Shown here: in pieces, positions 22,321 through 34,900 of the stretch
Position numbering within the stretch: the first letter of the stretch is position 1
Layout: each line of letters starts with the position of its first letter
NCBI GenBank assembly: GCA_920105625.2
Contig: OV050032.1
Coordinates: 71,529,879 to 71,593,878, forward strand
DNA length: 64,000 bases
Direction of reading: 5' to 3'
DNA from: Clusia tigrina
Lineage: Eukaryota > Arthropoda > Insecta > Diptera > Clusiidae
Notes under the pieces: model-generated
What the model was told of the DNA's origin: nothing
Seen by the model: only the letters and a program-made list of their open reading frames with translations
The model's database searches: none
Translations under genes and position numbers: made by a program

Positions 22321-25300
22321 GAGGCTCGAGTACTTTATTGTTACACACTTTCAAGGTTTTATGACGCTCCAGTAAAAAGTTACCAGCATTTGTATGTTGG
22401 AAACTTTGATAGGTGTAGGACGTACCGTATAGAAGCTAGGGCCATTTGAAGCTTTATCAGTGTTTGATTTGGAACCCAAGGGTAGCATAGCTTTGAGCGA
22501 TAGCTAAATTGACAAGAGGCTCGAGTACTTTATTGTTACAAAATTTCAAGGTTTTATGACGCTCCAGTAAAAAGTTACAAGCATTTGTATGTTGCAAACT
22601 TTGATAGGTGTAGGACGTACCGTATATAAGTTAGGGCCATTTGAAGTTTTATCAGTGTTTGATTTGGGACTCAAGGGTAGCATAGCTTTGAGCGATAACT
22701 TAAATTGACAAGAGGCTCGAGTACTTTAATGTTACACACTTTCAAGGTTTTATGACGCTCCAGTAAAAAGTTACAAGCATTTCTAAGTTGCAAACTTTGA
22801 TAGGTGAAGGACGTACCGTATAGAAGTTAGGGCCATTTGAAGTTTCATCAGTGTTTGATTTGGGACTCAAGGGTAGCATAGCATTGAGCGATAGCTTAAA
22901 TTGACAAGAGGCTCGAGTACTTTATTGTTACACACTTTCAAGGTTTTATGACGCTCCAGTAAAAAGTTACAAGCATTTGTATGTTGCAAACTTTGATAGG
23001 TGTAGGACGTACCGTCTAGAAGTTAGGGCCATTTAAAGTTTTATCAGTGTTTGATTTGGGACTCAAGGGTAGCATGGCTTTGAGCGATAGATTAAATTGA
23101 CAAGAGGCTCGAGTACTTTATTATTACAACATTTCAAGGTTTAATGACGCTCCAGTAAAAAGTAACAAGCATTTCTATGTTACAAACTTTGATAGGTGTA
23201 GGACGTACCGTATAGAAGTTAGGGCCATTTGAAATATTATCAGTGTTTGATTTGGGACTCAAGGGTAGCATAGCTTTGAGCGGTAGCTTAAATTGACAAG
23301 AGGCTCGAGTACTTTTTTGTTACAAAATTTCAAGGTTCTATGACGCTCCAGTAAAAAGTTACATGCATTTGTATATTACAAACTTTGAAAGTTGTAGGAC
23401 GTACCGTATAGAAGTTAGGGCCATTTGAAGTTTTATCAGTGTTTGATTTGGGATCCAAGGGTAGCATAGCTTTGAGCGATAGCTTAAATTGACAAGAGGC
23501 TCGAGTACTTTATTGTTACAAAATTTCAAGGTTTTATGACGATCCAGTAAAAAGTTACAAGCATTTGTATGTTGCAAACTTTGATAGGTGTAAGACGTAC
23601 CGTATAGAAGTTAGGGCCATTTGAAGTTTTATCAGTGTTTGATTTGGGACTCAAGGGTAGCATAGCTTTGAGCGATAACTTAAATTGACAAGAGGCTGGA
23701 GTACTTTATTGTTACAAAATTTCAAGGTTTTATGACGCTCCAGTAAAAAGTTACAAGCATTTGTATGTTGCAAACTTTGATAGGTGTAGGACGTACCGTA
23801 TATAAGTTAGGGCCATTTGAAGTTTTATCAGTGTTTGATTTGGGACTCAGGGTAGCATAGCTTTGAGCGATAGCTTAAATTGACAAGAGGCTCGAGTACT
23901 TTATTGTTACAACATTTCAAGTGTTAATGACGCTCCAGTAAAAAGTTACAAGCATCTGAATGTGGCAAACTTTGATAGGTGTAGGACGTACCGTATAAAA
24001 GTTAGGGCCATTTGAAGCTTTATCAGTGTTTGATTTGGAACTCAAGGGTAGCATAGCTTTGAGCGATAGCTTAAATTGACAAGAGGCTCGAGTACTTTAT
24101 TGTTACAAAATTTCCAGGTTTTATGACGCTCCAGTAAAAAGTTATAAGCATTTGTATGTAGCAAACTCTGATAGGTGTAGGACGTACCGTATAGAAGTTA
24201 GGGCCATTTGAAGTTTTATCAGTATTTAATTTGGGACACAAGGGTAGCATAGCTTTGAGCGATAGCTTAAATTGACAAGAGGCTCGAGTAATTTATTGTT
24301 ACAAAATTTCAAGGTTTTATGACGCTCCAGTAAAAAGTTACAAGCATTTGTATGTTGGAAACTTTGATAGGTGTAGGACGTACCGTATAGAAGTTAGGGC
24401 CATTTGAAGCTTTATCAGTGTTTGATTTGGAACCCAAGGATAGCATAGCTTTGAGCGATAGCTAAATTGACAAGAGGCTCGAGTACTTTATTGTTACAAA
24501 ATTTCAAGGTTTTATGACGCTCCAGTAAAAAGTTACAAGCATTTGTATGTTGCAAACTTTGATAGATGTAGGACGTACCGTATAGAAGTTAGGGCCATTT
24601 GAAGTTTTATCAGTGTTTGATTTGGGACTCAAGGGTAGCATAGCATTGAGCGATAGCTTAAATTGACAAGAGGCTCGAGTACTTTATTGTTACACACTTT
24701 CAAGGTTTTATGACGCTCCAGTAAAAAGTTATAAGCATTTGTATGTTGCAAACTTTGATAGGTGTAGGACGTACCGTATAGAAGTTAGGTCCATTTGAAG
24801 TTTTATCAGTGTTTGATTTGGGACTCAAGGGTAGCATAGCTTTGAGCGATAGCTTAAATTGACAAGAAGCTCGAGTACTTTATTGTTACAAAATTTCAAG
24901 GTTCTATGACGCTCCAGTAAAAAGTTGCAAGCTTTTGTATGTTGCAAACTTTGATAGAAGTAGGTTATACCGTATAGAAGCTAGGGCCATTTGAAGTTTT
25001 ATCAGTGTTTGATTTGGGACTCAAGTGTATCATAGCTTTGAGCGATAGCTTAAATTGACAAGAGGCTCGAGTACTTTATTGTTACAAAATTTCAAGGTTT
25101 TATGACGCTCCAGTAAAAAGTTACAAGCATGTGTATGTTGCAAACTTTGATAGGTGTAGGACGTACCATATAGAAGTTAGGGCCATTTGAAGTTTTATCA
25201 GTGTTTGATTTGGGACTCAAGGATAGCATAGCTTTGAGCGATAGCTTAAATTGACAAGAGGCTCGAGTACTTGATTGTTAAAAAATTTCAATGTTTTATG

Positions 25301-28100
25301 ACGCTCCAGTAAAAAGTTACCAGCATTTGTATGTTGCAAACTTTGATAGGTGTACGACGTACCGTATAGAAGTTAGGGCCATTTGAAGATTTATCAGTGT
25401 TTGATTTGGGACTCAAGGGTAGCATAGCTTTGAGCGATGGCTTAAATTGACAAGAGGCTCGAGTACTTTATTGTTACAAAATTTCAAGGTTTTATGACGC
25501 TCCAGTAAAAAGTTACAAGCATTTGTATGTTGCAAACTTTGATAGGTGTAGGACGTACCGTATAGAAGTAAGGGCCATTTGAAGTTTTATCAGTGTTTGA
25601 TTTGGGACTCAAGGGTAGCATAGCTTTGAGCGATAACTTAAATTGACAAGAGGCTCGAGTACTTTATGGTTACACACTTTCAAGGTTTTATGATGCTCCA
25701 GTAAAAAGTTACAAGCATTTGTATGTTGCAAACTTTGATAGGTGTAGGACATACCGTATAGAAGTTAGGGCCATTTGAAGTTTTATCAGTGTTTGATTTG
25801 GACTCAAGGGTAGCATGGCTTTGAGCGATAGATTAAATTGACAAGAGGCTCGAGTACTTTATTATTACAACATTTCAAGATTTAATGACGCTCCAGTAAA
25901 AAGTTACAAGCATTTCTATGTTACAAACTTTGATAGGTGTAGGACATACCGTATAGAAGTTATTGCCATTTGTAGTTTTATCAGTGTTTGATTTGGGACT
26001 CAAGGGTAGCATAGCTTTGAGCGATAGCTTAAATTGACAAGAGGCTCGAGTACTTTATTGTTACACACTTTCAAGGTTTTATGACGCTCCAGTAAAAAGT
26101 TACAAGCATTTGTATGTTGCAAACTTTGATAGGTGTGGGACGTACCGTATAGAAGTTAGGGCAATTTGAAGTTTTATCAGTGTTTGATTTGGGACTCAAG
26201 GATAGCATAGCTTTGAGCGATAGCTTAAATTGACAAGAGGCTCGAGTACTTTATTGTTACAAAATTTTAAGTTTCTATGACGCTCCAGTAAAAAGTTGCA
26301 AGCATTTGTATGTTGCAAACTTTGATAGATGTAGGTTATACCGTATAGAAGTTAGGGCCATTTGAAGTTTTATCAGTGTTTGATTTGGGACTCAAGTGTA
26401 TCATAGCTTTGAGCGATAGCTTAAATTGACAAGAGGCTCGAGTACTTTATTGTTACAAAATTTCAAGGTTTTATGACGCTCCAGTAAAAAGTTACAAGCA
26501 TGTGTATGTTGCAAACTTTGATAGGTGTAGGACGTACCGTATAGAAGTTAGGGCCATTTGAAGTTTTATCAGTGTTTGATTTGGGACTCAAGGATAGCAT
26601 AGCTTTGAGCGATAGCTTAAATTGACAAGAGGCTCGAATACTTGATTGTTAAAAAATTTCAAGGTTTTATGACGCTCCAGTAAAAAGTTACCAGCATTTG
26701 GATGTTGCAAACTTTGATAGGTGTAGGACGTACCGTATAGAAGTTAGGGCCATTTGAAGTTTTATCAGTGTTTGATTTGGGACTCAAGGGTAGCATAGCT
26801 TTGAGCGATGGCTTAAATTGACAAGAGGCTCGAGTACTTTATTGTTACAAAATTTCAAGGTTTTATGACGCTCCAGTAAAAAGTTACAAGCATTTGTATG
26901 TTGCAAACTTTGATAGGTGTAGGACGTACCGTATAGAAGGTAGGGCCATTTGAAGTTTTATCAGTGTTTGATTTGGGACTCAAGGGTAGCATAGCTTTGA
27001 GCGATAACTTAAATTGACAAGAGGCTCGAGTACTTTATTGTTACACACTTTCAAGGTTTTATGACGATCCAGTAAAAAGTTACAAGCATTTGTATGTTGC
27101 AAACTTTGATAGGTGTAGGACGTACCGTATAGAAGTTAGGGCCATTTGAAGTTTTATCAGTGTTTGATTTGGGACTCAAGGGTAGCAAAGCATTGAGCGA
27201 TAGCTTAAATTGACAAGAGGCTCGAGTACTTTATTGTTACACACTTTCAAGGTTTTATGACGCTCCAGTAAAAAGTTACAAGCATTTGTATGTTGCAAAC
27301 TTTGATAGGTGTAGGACGTACCGTCTAGAAGTTAGGGTCATTTAAAGTTTTATCAGTGTTTGATTTGGGACTCAAGGGTAGCATGGCTTTGAGCGATAGA
27401 TTAAATTGACAAGAGGCTCGAGTACTTTATTATTACAACATTTCAAGATTTAATGACGCTCCAGTAAAAAGTTACAAGCATTTCTATGTTACAAACTTTG
27501 ATAGGTGTAGGACATACCGTATAGAAGTTATTGCCATTTGTAGTTTTATCAGTGTTTGATTTGGGACTCAAGGATAGCATAGCTTTGAGCGATAGCTTAA
27601 ATTGACAAGAGGCTCGAGTTTGGATGTTGCAAACTTTGATAGGTGTAGGACGTACCGTATAGAAGTTAGGGCCATTTGAAGTTTTATCAGTGTTTGATTT
27701 GGGACTCAAGGGTAGCATAGCTTTGAGCGATGGCTTAAATTGACAAGAGGCTCGAGTACTTTATTGTTACAAAATTTCAAGGTTTTATGACGATCCAGTA
27801 AAAAGTTACAAGCATTTGTATGTTGCAAACTTTGATAGGTGTAGGACGTACCGTATAGAAGTTAGCGCCATTTGAAGTTTTATCAGTGTTTGATTTGGGA
27901 CTCAAGTGTATCATAGCTTTGAGCGATAGCTTAAATTGACAAGAGGCTCGAGTACTTTATTGTTACAAAATTTCAAGGTTTTATGACGCTCCAGTAAAAA
28001 GTTACAAGCATTTGTATGTTGCAAACTTTGATAGGTGTAGGCCGTACCGTATAGAAGTTAGGGCCATTTGAAGTTTTATCAGTGTTTGATTTGGGACTCA
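22320..28100 (+). repeat. Satellite block related to 9.4-13.3 kb
   Basis: Carries copies of segments seen earlier: the 5-mer component at 23359 (from 12977), the opening/closing landmark at about 24.26 kb, and the 9.4-11.3 kb series at 24.25-26.0 kb. It is followed by less ordered monomers and one heavily deleted monomer near 27619. No non-satellite sequence is present. Confidence 0.75.
27583..27720 (+). repeat. Truncated monomer, 138 bp (58 bp deletion)
   Basis: CTCGAGT at 27614-27620 joins directly to TTGGATGTTGC, losing 58 bases from the middle of the monomer. Adjacent CTTTGAGC marks are 138 rather than 196 bp apart. This is the largest internal deletion noticed in the array. Confidence 0.9.
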
Positions 28101-31100
28101 AGGGTAGCATAGCATTGAGCGATAGCTTAAATTGACAAGAAGCTCGAGTACTTTATTGTTACACACTTTCAAGGTTTTATGACGCTCCAGTAAAAAGTTG
28201 CAAGCATTTGTATGTTGCAAACTTTGATAGATGTAGGTTATACCGTATAGAAGTTAGGGCCATTTGAAGTTTTATCAGTGTTTGATTTGGGACTCAAGTG
28301 TATCATAGCTTTGAGCGATAGCTTAAATTGACAAGAGGCTCGAGTACTTTATTGTTTCACACTTTCAAGGTTTTATGACGCTCCAGTAAAAAGTTACCAG
28401 CATTTGTATGTTGCAAACTTTGATAGGTGTACGACGTATCGTATAGAAGTTAGGGCCTTTTGAAGTTTTATCAGTGTTTGATTTGGGACTCAAGGGTAGC
28501 ATAGCTTTGAGCGATGGCTTAAATTGACAAGAGGCTCGAGTACTTTATTGTTACAAAATTTCAAGGTTTTATGACGCTCCAGTAAAAAGTTACAAGCATG
28601 TGTATGTTGCTAACTTTGATAGGTGTAGCACGTACCGTATAGAAGTTAGGGCCATTTGAAGTTTTATCAGTGTTTGATTTGGGACTCAAGGGTAGCATAG
28701 CATTGAGCGATAGCTTAAATTGACAAGAGGCTCGAGTACTTTATTGTTACACACTTTCAAGGTTTTATGACGCTCCAGTAAAAAGTTGCAAGCATTTCTA
28801 TGTTACAAACTTTGATAGGTGTAGGACATACCGTATAGAAGTTAGGGCCATTTGTAGTTTTATCAGTGTTTGATTTGGGACTCAAGGGTAGCATAGCATT
28901 GAGCGATAGCTTAAATTGACAAGAGGCTCGAGTACTTTATTGTTACACACTTTCAAGGTTTTATGACGCTCCAGTAAAAAGTTGCAAGCATTTGTATGTT
29001 GCAAATTTTGATAAATGTAGGTTATACAGTATAGAAGTTAGGGCCATTTGAAGTTTTATCAGTGTTTGATTTGGGACTCAAGTGTATCATAGCTTTGAGC
29101 GATAGCTTAAATTGACAAGAGGCTCGAGTACTTTATTGTTTCACACTTTCAAGGTTTTATGACGCTCCAGTAAAAAGTTACCAGCATTTGTATGTTGCAA
29201 ACTTTGATAGGTGTACGACGTATCGTATAGAAGTTAGGGTCATTTGAAGTTTTATCAGTGTTTGGTTTGGGACTCAAGGGTAGCATAGCTTTGAGCGATG
29301 GCTTAAATTGACAAGAGGCTCGAGTACTTTATTGTTTCACACTTTCAAGGTTTTATGACGCTCCAGAAAAAGTTACCAGCATTTGTATGTTGCTAACTTT
29401 GATAGGTGTACGACGTATCGTATAGAAGTTAGGGCCATTTGAAGTTTTATCAGTGTTTGATTTGGGACTCAAGGGTAGCATAGCTTTGAGCGATGGCTTA
29501 AATGGACAAGAGGCTCGAGTACTTTATTGTTACAAAATTTCAAGGTTTTATGACGCTCCAGTAAAAAGTTACAAGAATGTGTATGTTGCTAACTTTGATA
29601 GGTGTAGCACGTACCGTATAGAAGTTAGGGCCATTTGAAGTTTTATCAGTGTTTGATTTGGGTCTCAAGGGTAGCATAGCATTGAGCGATAGCTTAAATT
29701 GACAAGAGGCTCGAGTACTTTATTGTTACACACTTTCAAGGTTTTATGACGCTCCAGTAAAAAGTTGCAAGCATTTGTATGTTGCAAACTTTGATAGATG
29801 TAGGTTATACCGTATAGAAGTTAGGGCCATTTGAAGTTTTATCAGTGTTTGATTTGGGACTCAAGTGTATCATAGCTTTGAGCGATAGCTTAAATTGACA
29901 AGAGGCTCGAGTACTTTATTGTTTCACACTTTCAAGGTTTTATGACGCTCCAGTAAAAAGTTACCAGCATTTGTATGTTGCAAACTTTGATAGGTGTACG
30001 ACGTATCGTATAGAAGTTAGGGCCATTTGAAGTTTTATCAGTGTTTGATTTGGGACTCAAGGGTAGCATAGCTTTGAGCGATGGCTTAAATTGACAAGAG
30101 GCTCGAGTACTTTATTGTTACAAAATTTCAAGGTTTTATGACGCTCCAGTAAAAAGTTACAAGCATGTGTATGTTGCTAACTTTGATAGGTGTAGCACGT
30201 ACCGTATAGAAGTTAGGGCCATTTGAAGTTTTATCAGTGTTTGATTTGGGACTCAAGGGTAGCATAGCATTGAGCGATACCTTAAATTGACAAGAGGCTC
30301 GAGTACTTTATTGTTACACACTTTCAAGGTTTTATGACGCTCCAGTAAAGAGTTGCAAGCATTTGTATGTTGCAAACTTTGATAGATGTAGGTTATACCG
30401 TATATAAGTTAGGGCCATTTGAAGTTTTATCAGTGTTTGATTTGGGACTCAAGTGTATCATAGCTTTGAGCGATAGCTTAAATTGACAAGAGGCTCGAGT
30501 ACTTTATTGTTTCACACTTTCAAGGTTTTATGACGCTCCAGTAAAAAGTTACCAGCATTTGTATGTTGCAAACTTTGATAGGTGTACGACGTATCGTATA
30601 GAAGTTAGGGCCATTTGAAGTTTTATCAGTGTTTGGTTTGGGACTCAAGGGTAGCATAGCTTTGAGCGATGGCTTAAATTGACAAGAGGCTCGAGTACTT
30701 TATTGTTACAAAATTTCAAGGTTTTATGACGCTCCAGTAAAAAGTTACAAGCATGTGTATGTTGCTAACTTTGATAGGTATAGGACGTACCATATAGAAG
30801 TTAGGGCCATTTGAAGTTTTATCTGTGTTTGATTTTGGACTCAAGGATAGCATAGCTTTGAGCGATAGCTTAAATTGACAAGAGGCTCGAGTACTTTATT
30901 GTTACACACTTTCAAGGTTTTAAGACGCTCCAGTAAAAAGTTGCAAGCATTTGTATGTTGCAAACTTTGATAGATGTAGGTTATACCGTATAGAAGTTAG
31001 GGCCATTTGAAGTTTTATCAGTGTTAGATTTGGGACTCAAGTGTATCATAGCTTTGAGCGATAGCTTAAATTGACAAGAGGCTCGAGTACTTTATTGTTA

Positions 31101-31850
31101 CACACTTTCAAGGTTTTATGACGCTCCAGTAAAAAGTTACAAGCATTTCTATGTTGCAAACTTTGATAGGTGTAGGACGTACCGTTTAGAAAATAGGGCC
31201 ATTTAAAGTTTTATCAGTGTTTGATTTGGGACTCAAGGGTAGCATAGCTTTGAGCGATAACTTAAATTGACAAGAGGCTCGAGTACTTTATTGTTACACA
31301 CTTTCAAGGCTTTATGACGCTCCAGTAAAAAGTTGCAAGCATTTGTATGTTGCAAACTTTGATAGATGTAGGTTATACCGTATAGAAGTTACGGCCATTT
31401 GAAGTTTTATCAGTGTTTGATTTGGGACTCAAGTGTATCATAGCTTTGAGCGATAGCTTAAATTGACAAGAGGCTCGAATACTTTATTGTTTCACACTTT
31501 CAAGGTTTTATGACGCTCCAGTAAAAAGTTACCAGCATTTGTATGTTGCAAACTTTGATAGGTGTACGACGTACCGTATAGAAGTTAGGGCCATTTGAAG
31601 TTTTATCAGTGTTTGATTTGGGACTCAAGGGTAGCATAGCTTTGAGCGATGGCTTAAATTGACAAGAGGCTCGAGTACTTTATTGTTACAAAATTTCAAG
31701 GTTTTATGACGCTCCAGTAAAAAGTTACAAGCATGTGTATGTTGCTAACTTTGATAGGTGTAGGACGTACCATATAGAAGTTAGGGCCATTTGAAGCTTT
31801 ATCAGTGTTTGATTTGGGACTCAAGGATAGCATAGCTTTGAGCGATAGCT
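28100..31850 (+). repeat. Interleaved 3-, 4- and 5-monomer repeats
   Basis: The rare GTTTCACACTTTC variant occurs at 28355, 29139, 29922, 30510 and 31490. Spacings are 784, 783, 588 and 980 bp, that is 4, 4, 3 and 5 monomers; the one-base deficit is a missing T in CCAGAAAAAG near 29366. Each time it follows a GTAGGTTAT monomer. One GTTTCAC-type monomer at about 29334 is an extra copy. This indicates unit length changing by whole monomers during local amplification. Confidence 0.85.
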
Positions 31851-31999
31851 TAAATTGACAAGAGGCTCGAGTACTTTATTGTTACACACTTTCAAGGTTT
31901 TATGACGCTCCAGTAAAAAGTTCCCAGCATTTGTATGTTGCAAACTTTGATAGGTGTACGACGTACCGTATAGAAGTTAGGGCCATTTGAAGTGTTATC

Positions 32000-34900
32000 A
32001 GTGTTTGATTTGGGACTCAAGGGTAGCATAGCTTTGAGCGATGGCTTAAATTGACAAGAGGCTCGAGTACTTTATTGTTACAAAATTTCAAGGTTTTATG
32101 ACGCTCCAGTAAAAAGTTACAAGCATTTGTATGTTGCAAACTTTGATAGGTGTAGGACGTACCGTATAGAAGTTAGGGCCATTTGAAGTTTTATCACTGT
32201 TAGATTTGGGACTCAAGGGTAGCATAGCTTTGAGCGATTACTTAAATTGACAAGAGGCTCGAGTACTTTATTGTTACACACTTTCAAGGTTTTATGATGC
32301 TCCAGTAAAAAGTTACACGCATTTGTATGTTGCAAACTTTGATAGGTGTAGGACGTACCGTATAGAAGTTAGGGCCATTTGAAGTTTTATCAGTGTTTGA
32401 TTTGGGACTCAAGGGTAGCATAGCATTGAGCATAGCTTAAATTGACAAGAGGCTCGAGTACTTTATTGTTACACACTTTCAAGGTTTTATGACGCTCCAG
32501 TAAAAAGTTACAAGCATTTGTATGTTGCAAAGTTTGATAGGTGTAGGACGTACCGTCTAGAAGTTAGGGCCATTTAAAGTTTTATCAGTGTTTGATTTGG
32601 GACTCAAGGGTAGCATGGCTTTGAGCGATGGATTAAATTGACAAGAGGCTCGAGTACTTTATTATTACAACATTTCAAGATTTAATGACGCTCCAGTAAA
32701 AAGTTACAAGCATTTCTATGTTACAAACTTTGATAGGTGTAGGACATACCGTATAGAAGTTATTGCCATTTGTAGTTTTATCCGTGTTTTATTTGGGACT
32801 CAAGGGTAGCATAGCTTTGAGCGATAGCTTAAATTGACAAGAGGCTCGAGTACTTTATTGTTACACACTTTCAAGGTTTTATGACGCTCCAGTAAAAAGT
32901 TAGAAGCATTTGTATGTTGCAAACTTTGATAGGTGTGGGACGTACCGTATAGAAGTTAGAGCCATTTGAAGTTTTATCAGTGTTTGATTTGGGACTCAAG
33001 GATAGCATAGCTTTGATCAATAGCTTAAATTTACAAGAGGCTCGAGTACTTTGTTGTTACAAAATTTCAAGGTTCTATGACGCTCCAGTAAAAAGTTGCA
33101 AGCATTTGTATGTTGCAAACTTTGATAGATGTAGGTTATACCGAATAGAAGTTAGGGCCATTTGAAGTCTTTTCAGTGTTTGATTTGGGACTCAAGGGTA
33201 GCATAGCTTTGAGCGATAGCTTAAATTGACAAGAGGCTCGAGTACTTTATTGTTACAACATTTCAAGGTTTTATGACGCTCCAGTAAAAAGTTACAAGCA
33301 TTTGAATGTTGCAAACTTTGATAGGTGTAGGACGTACCGTACAGAAGTTAGGGCCATTTCAAATATTATCAGTGTTTGATTTGGGACTCAAGGGTAGCAT
33401 AGCTTTGAGCGATAGCTTAAATTGACAAGAGGCTCGAGTAATTTATTGTTACACACTTTCAAGGTTTCATGACGCTCCAGTAAAAAGTTACAAGCATTTG
33501 TATGTTGCAAACTTTGATAGGTGTTTGACGTACCGTATAGAAGTTAGGGCCATTTGAAGTTTTATCAGTGTTTGATTTGGGACTCAAAGATAGCATAGCT
33601 TTGAGCGATAGCTTAAATTGACAAGAGGCTCGAGTACTTTATTGTTACAAAATTTCAAGGTTCTATGACGCTCCAGTAAAAAGTTGCAAGCATTTGTATG
33701 TTGCAAACTTTGATAGATGTAGGTTATACCGTATAGAAGCTAGGGCCATTTGAAGTTTTATTAGTGTTTGATTTGGGACTCAAGTGTATCATAGCTTTGA
33801 GCGGTAGCTTAAATTGACAAGAGGCTCGAGTACTATATTGTTACAAAATTTCAAGGTTTTATGACGCTCCAGTAAAAAGTTACAAGCATGTGTATGTTGC
33901 AAACTTTGATAGGTGTAGGACGTACCGTATAGAAGTTAGGGCCATTTGAAGTTTTATCAGTGTTTGATTTGGGACTCAAGGATAGCATAGCTTTGAGCGA
34001 TAGCTTAAATTGACAAGAGGCTCGTGTACTTGATTGTTAAAACTTTTCAAGGTTTTATGACGCTCCAGTAAAAAGTTACCAGCATTTGTATGTTGCAAAC
34101 TTTGATAGGTGTAGGACGTACCGTATAGAAGTTAGGGCCATTTGAAGTTTTATCAGTGTTTGATTTGGGACTCAAGGGTAGCATAGCTTTGAGCGATGGC
34201 TTAAATTGACAAGAGGCTCGAATACTTTATTGTTACACACTTTCAAGGTTTTATGACGCTCCAGTAAAAAGTTACAAGCATTTGTATGTTGCAAACTTTG
34301 ATAGGTGTAGGACGTACCGACAAGAAGTTAGGGCCATTTAAAGTTTTATCAGTGTTTGATTTGGGACTCAAGGGAAGCATGGCTTTGAGCAATAGATTAA
34401 ATTGACAAGAGGCTCGAGTATTTTATTATTACAACATTTCAAGGTTTAATGACGCTCCAGTAAAAAGTTACAAGCATTTCTATGTTACAAAGTTTGATAG
34501 GTGTAGGACGTACCGTATAGAAGTTATTGCCATTTGTAGTTTTATCAGAGTTTGATTTGGGACTCAAGGGTAGCATAGCTTTGAGCGATAGCTTAAATTG
34601 ACAAGAGGCTCGAGTACTTTATTGTTACAAAATTTCAAGGTTTTATGACGCTCCAGTAAAAAGTTCTAAGCATTTGTATGTAGCAAACTTTGATAGGTGT
34701 AGGACGTACCGTATAGAAGTTAGGGCCATTTGAAGTTTTATCAGTGTTTGATTTGGGACTCAAGGGTAGCATAGCTTTGAGCGATAACTTAAATTGACAA
34801 GAGGCTCGAGTACTTTATTGTTACACACTTTCAAGGTTTTATGACGCTCCAGTAAAGATTTACAAGCATTTCTATGTTGCAAACTTTGATAGGTGTAGGA

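Noticed and set aside
29453..29638. 61-codon plus-strand open frames starting MFDLGLK (also at 32980, 38456, 38848, 45702, 47859, 50016)
   Set aside because: They are translations of a satellite monomer that happens to have lost an in-frame stop. Monomer length is not a multiple of three, so the frame closes after one unit, and most monomers lack it.
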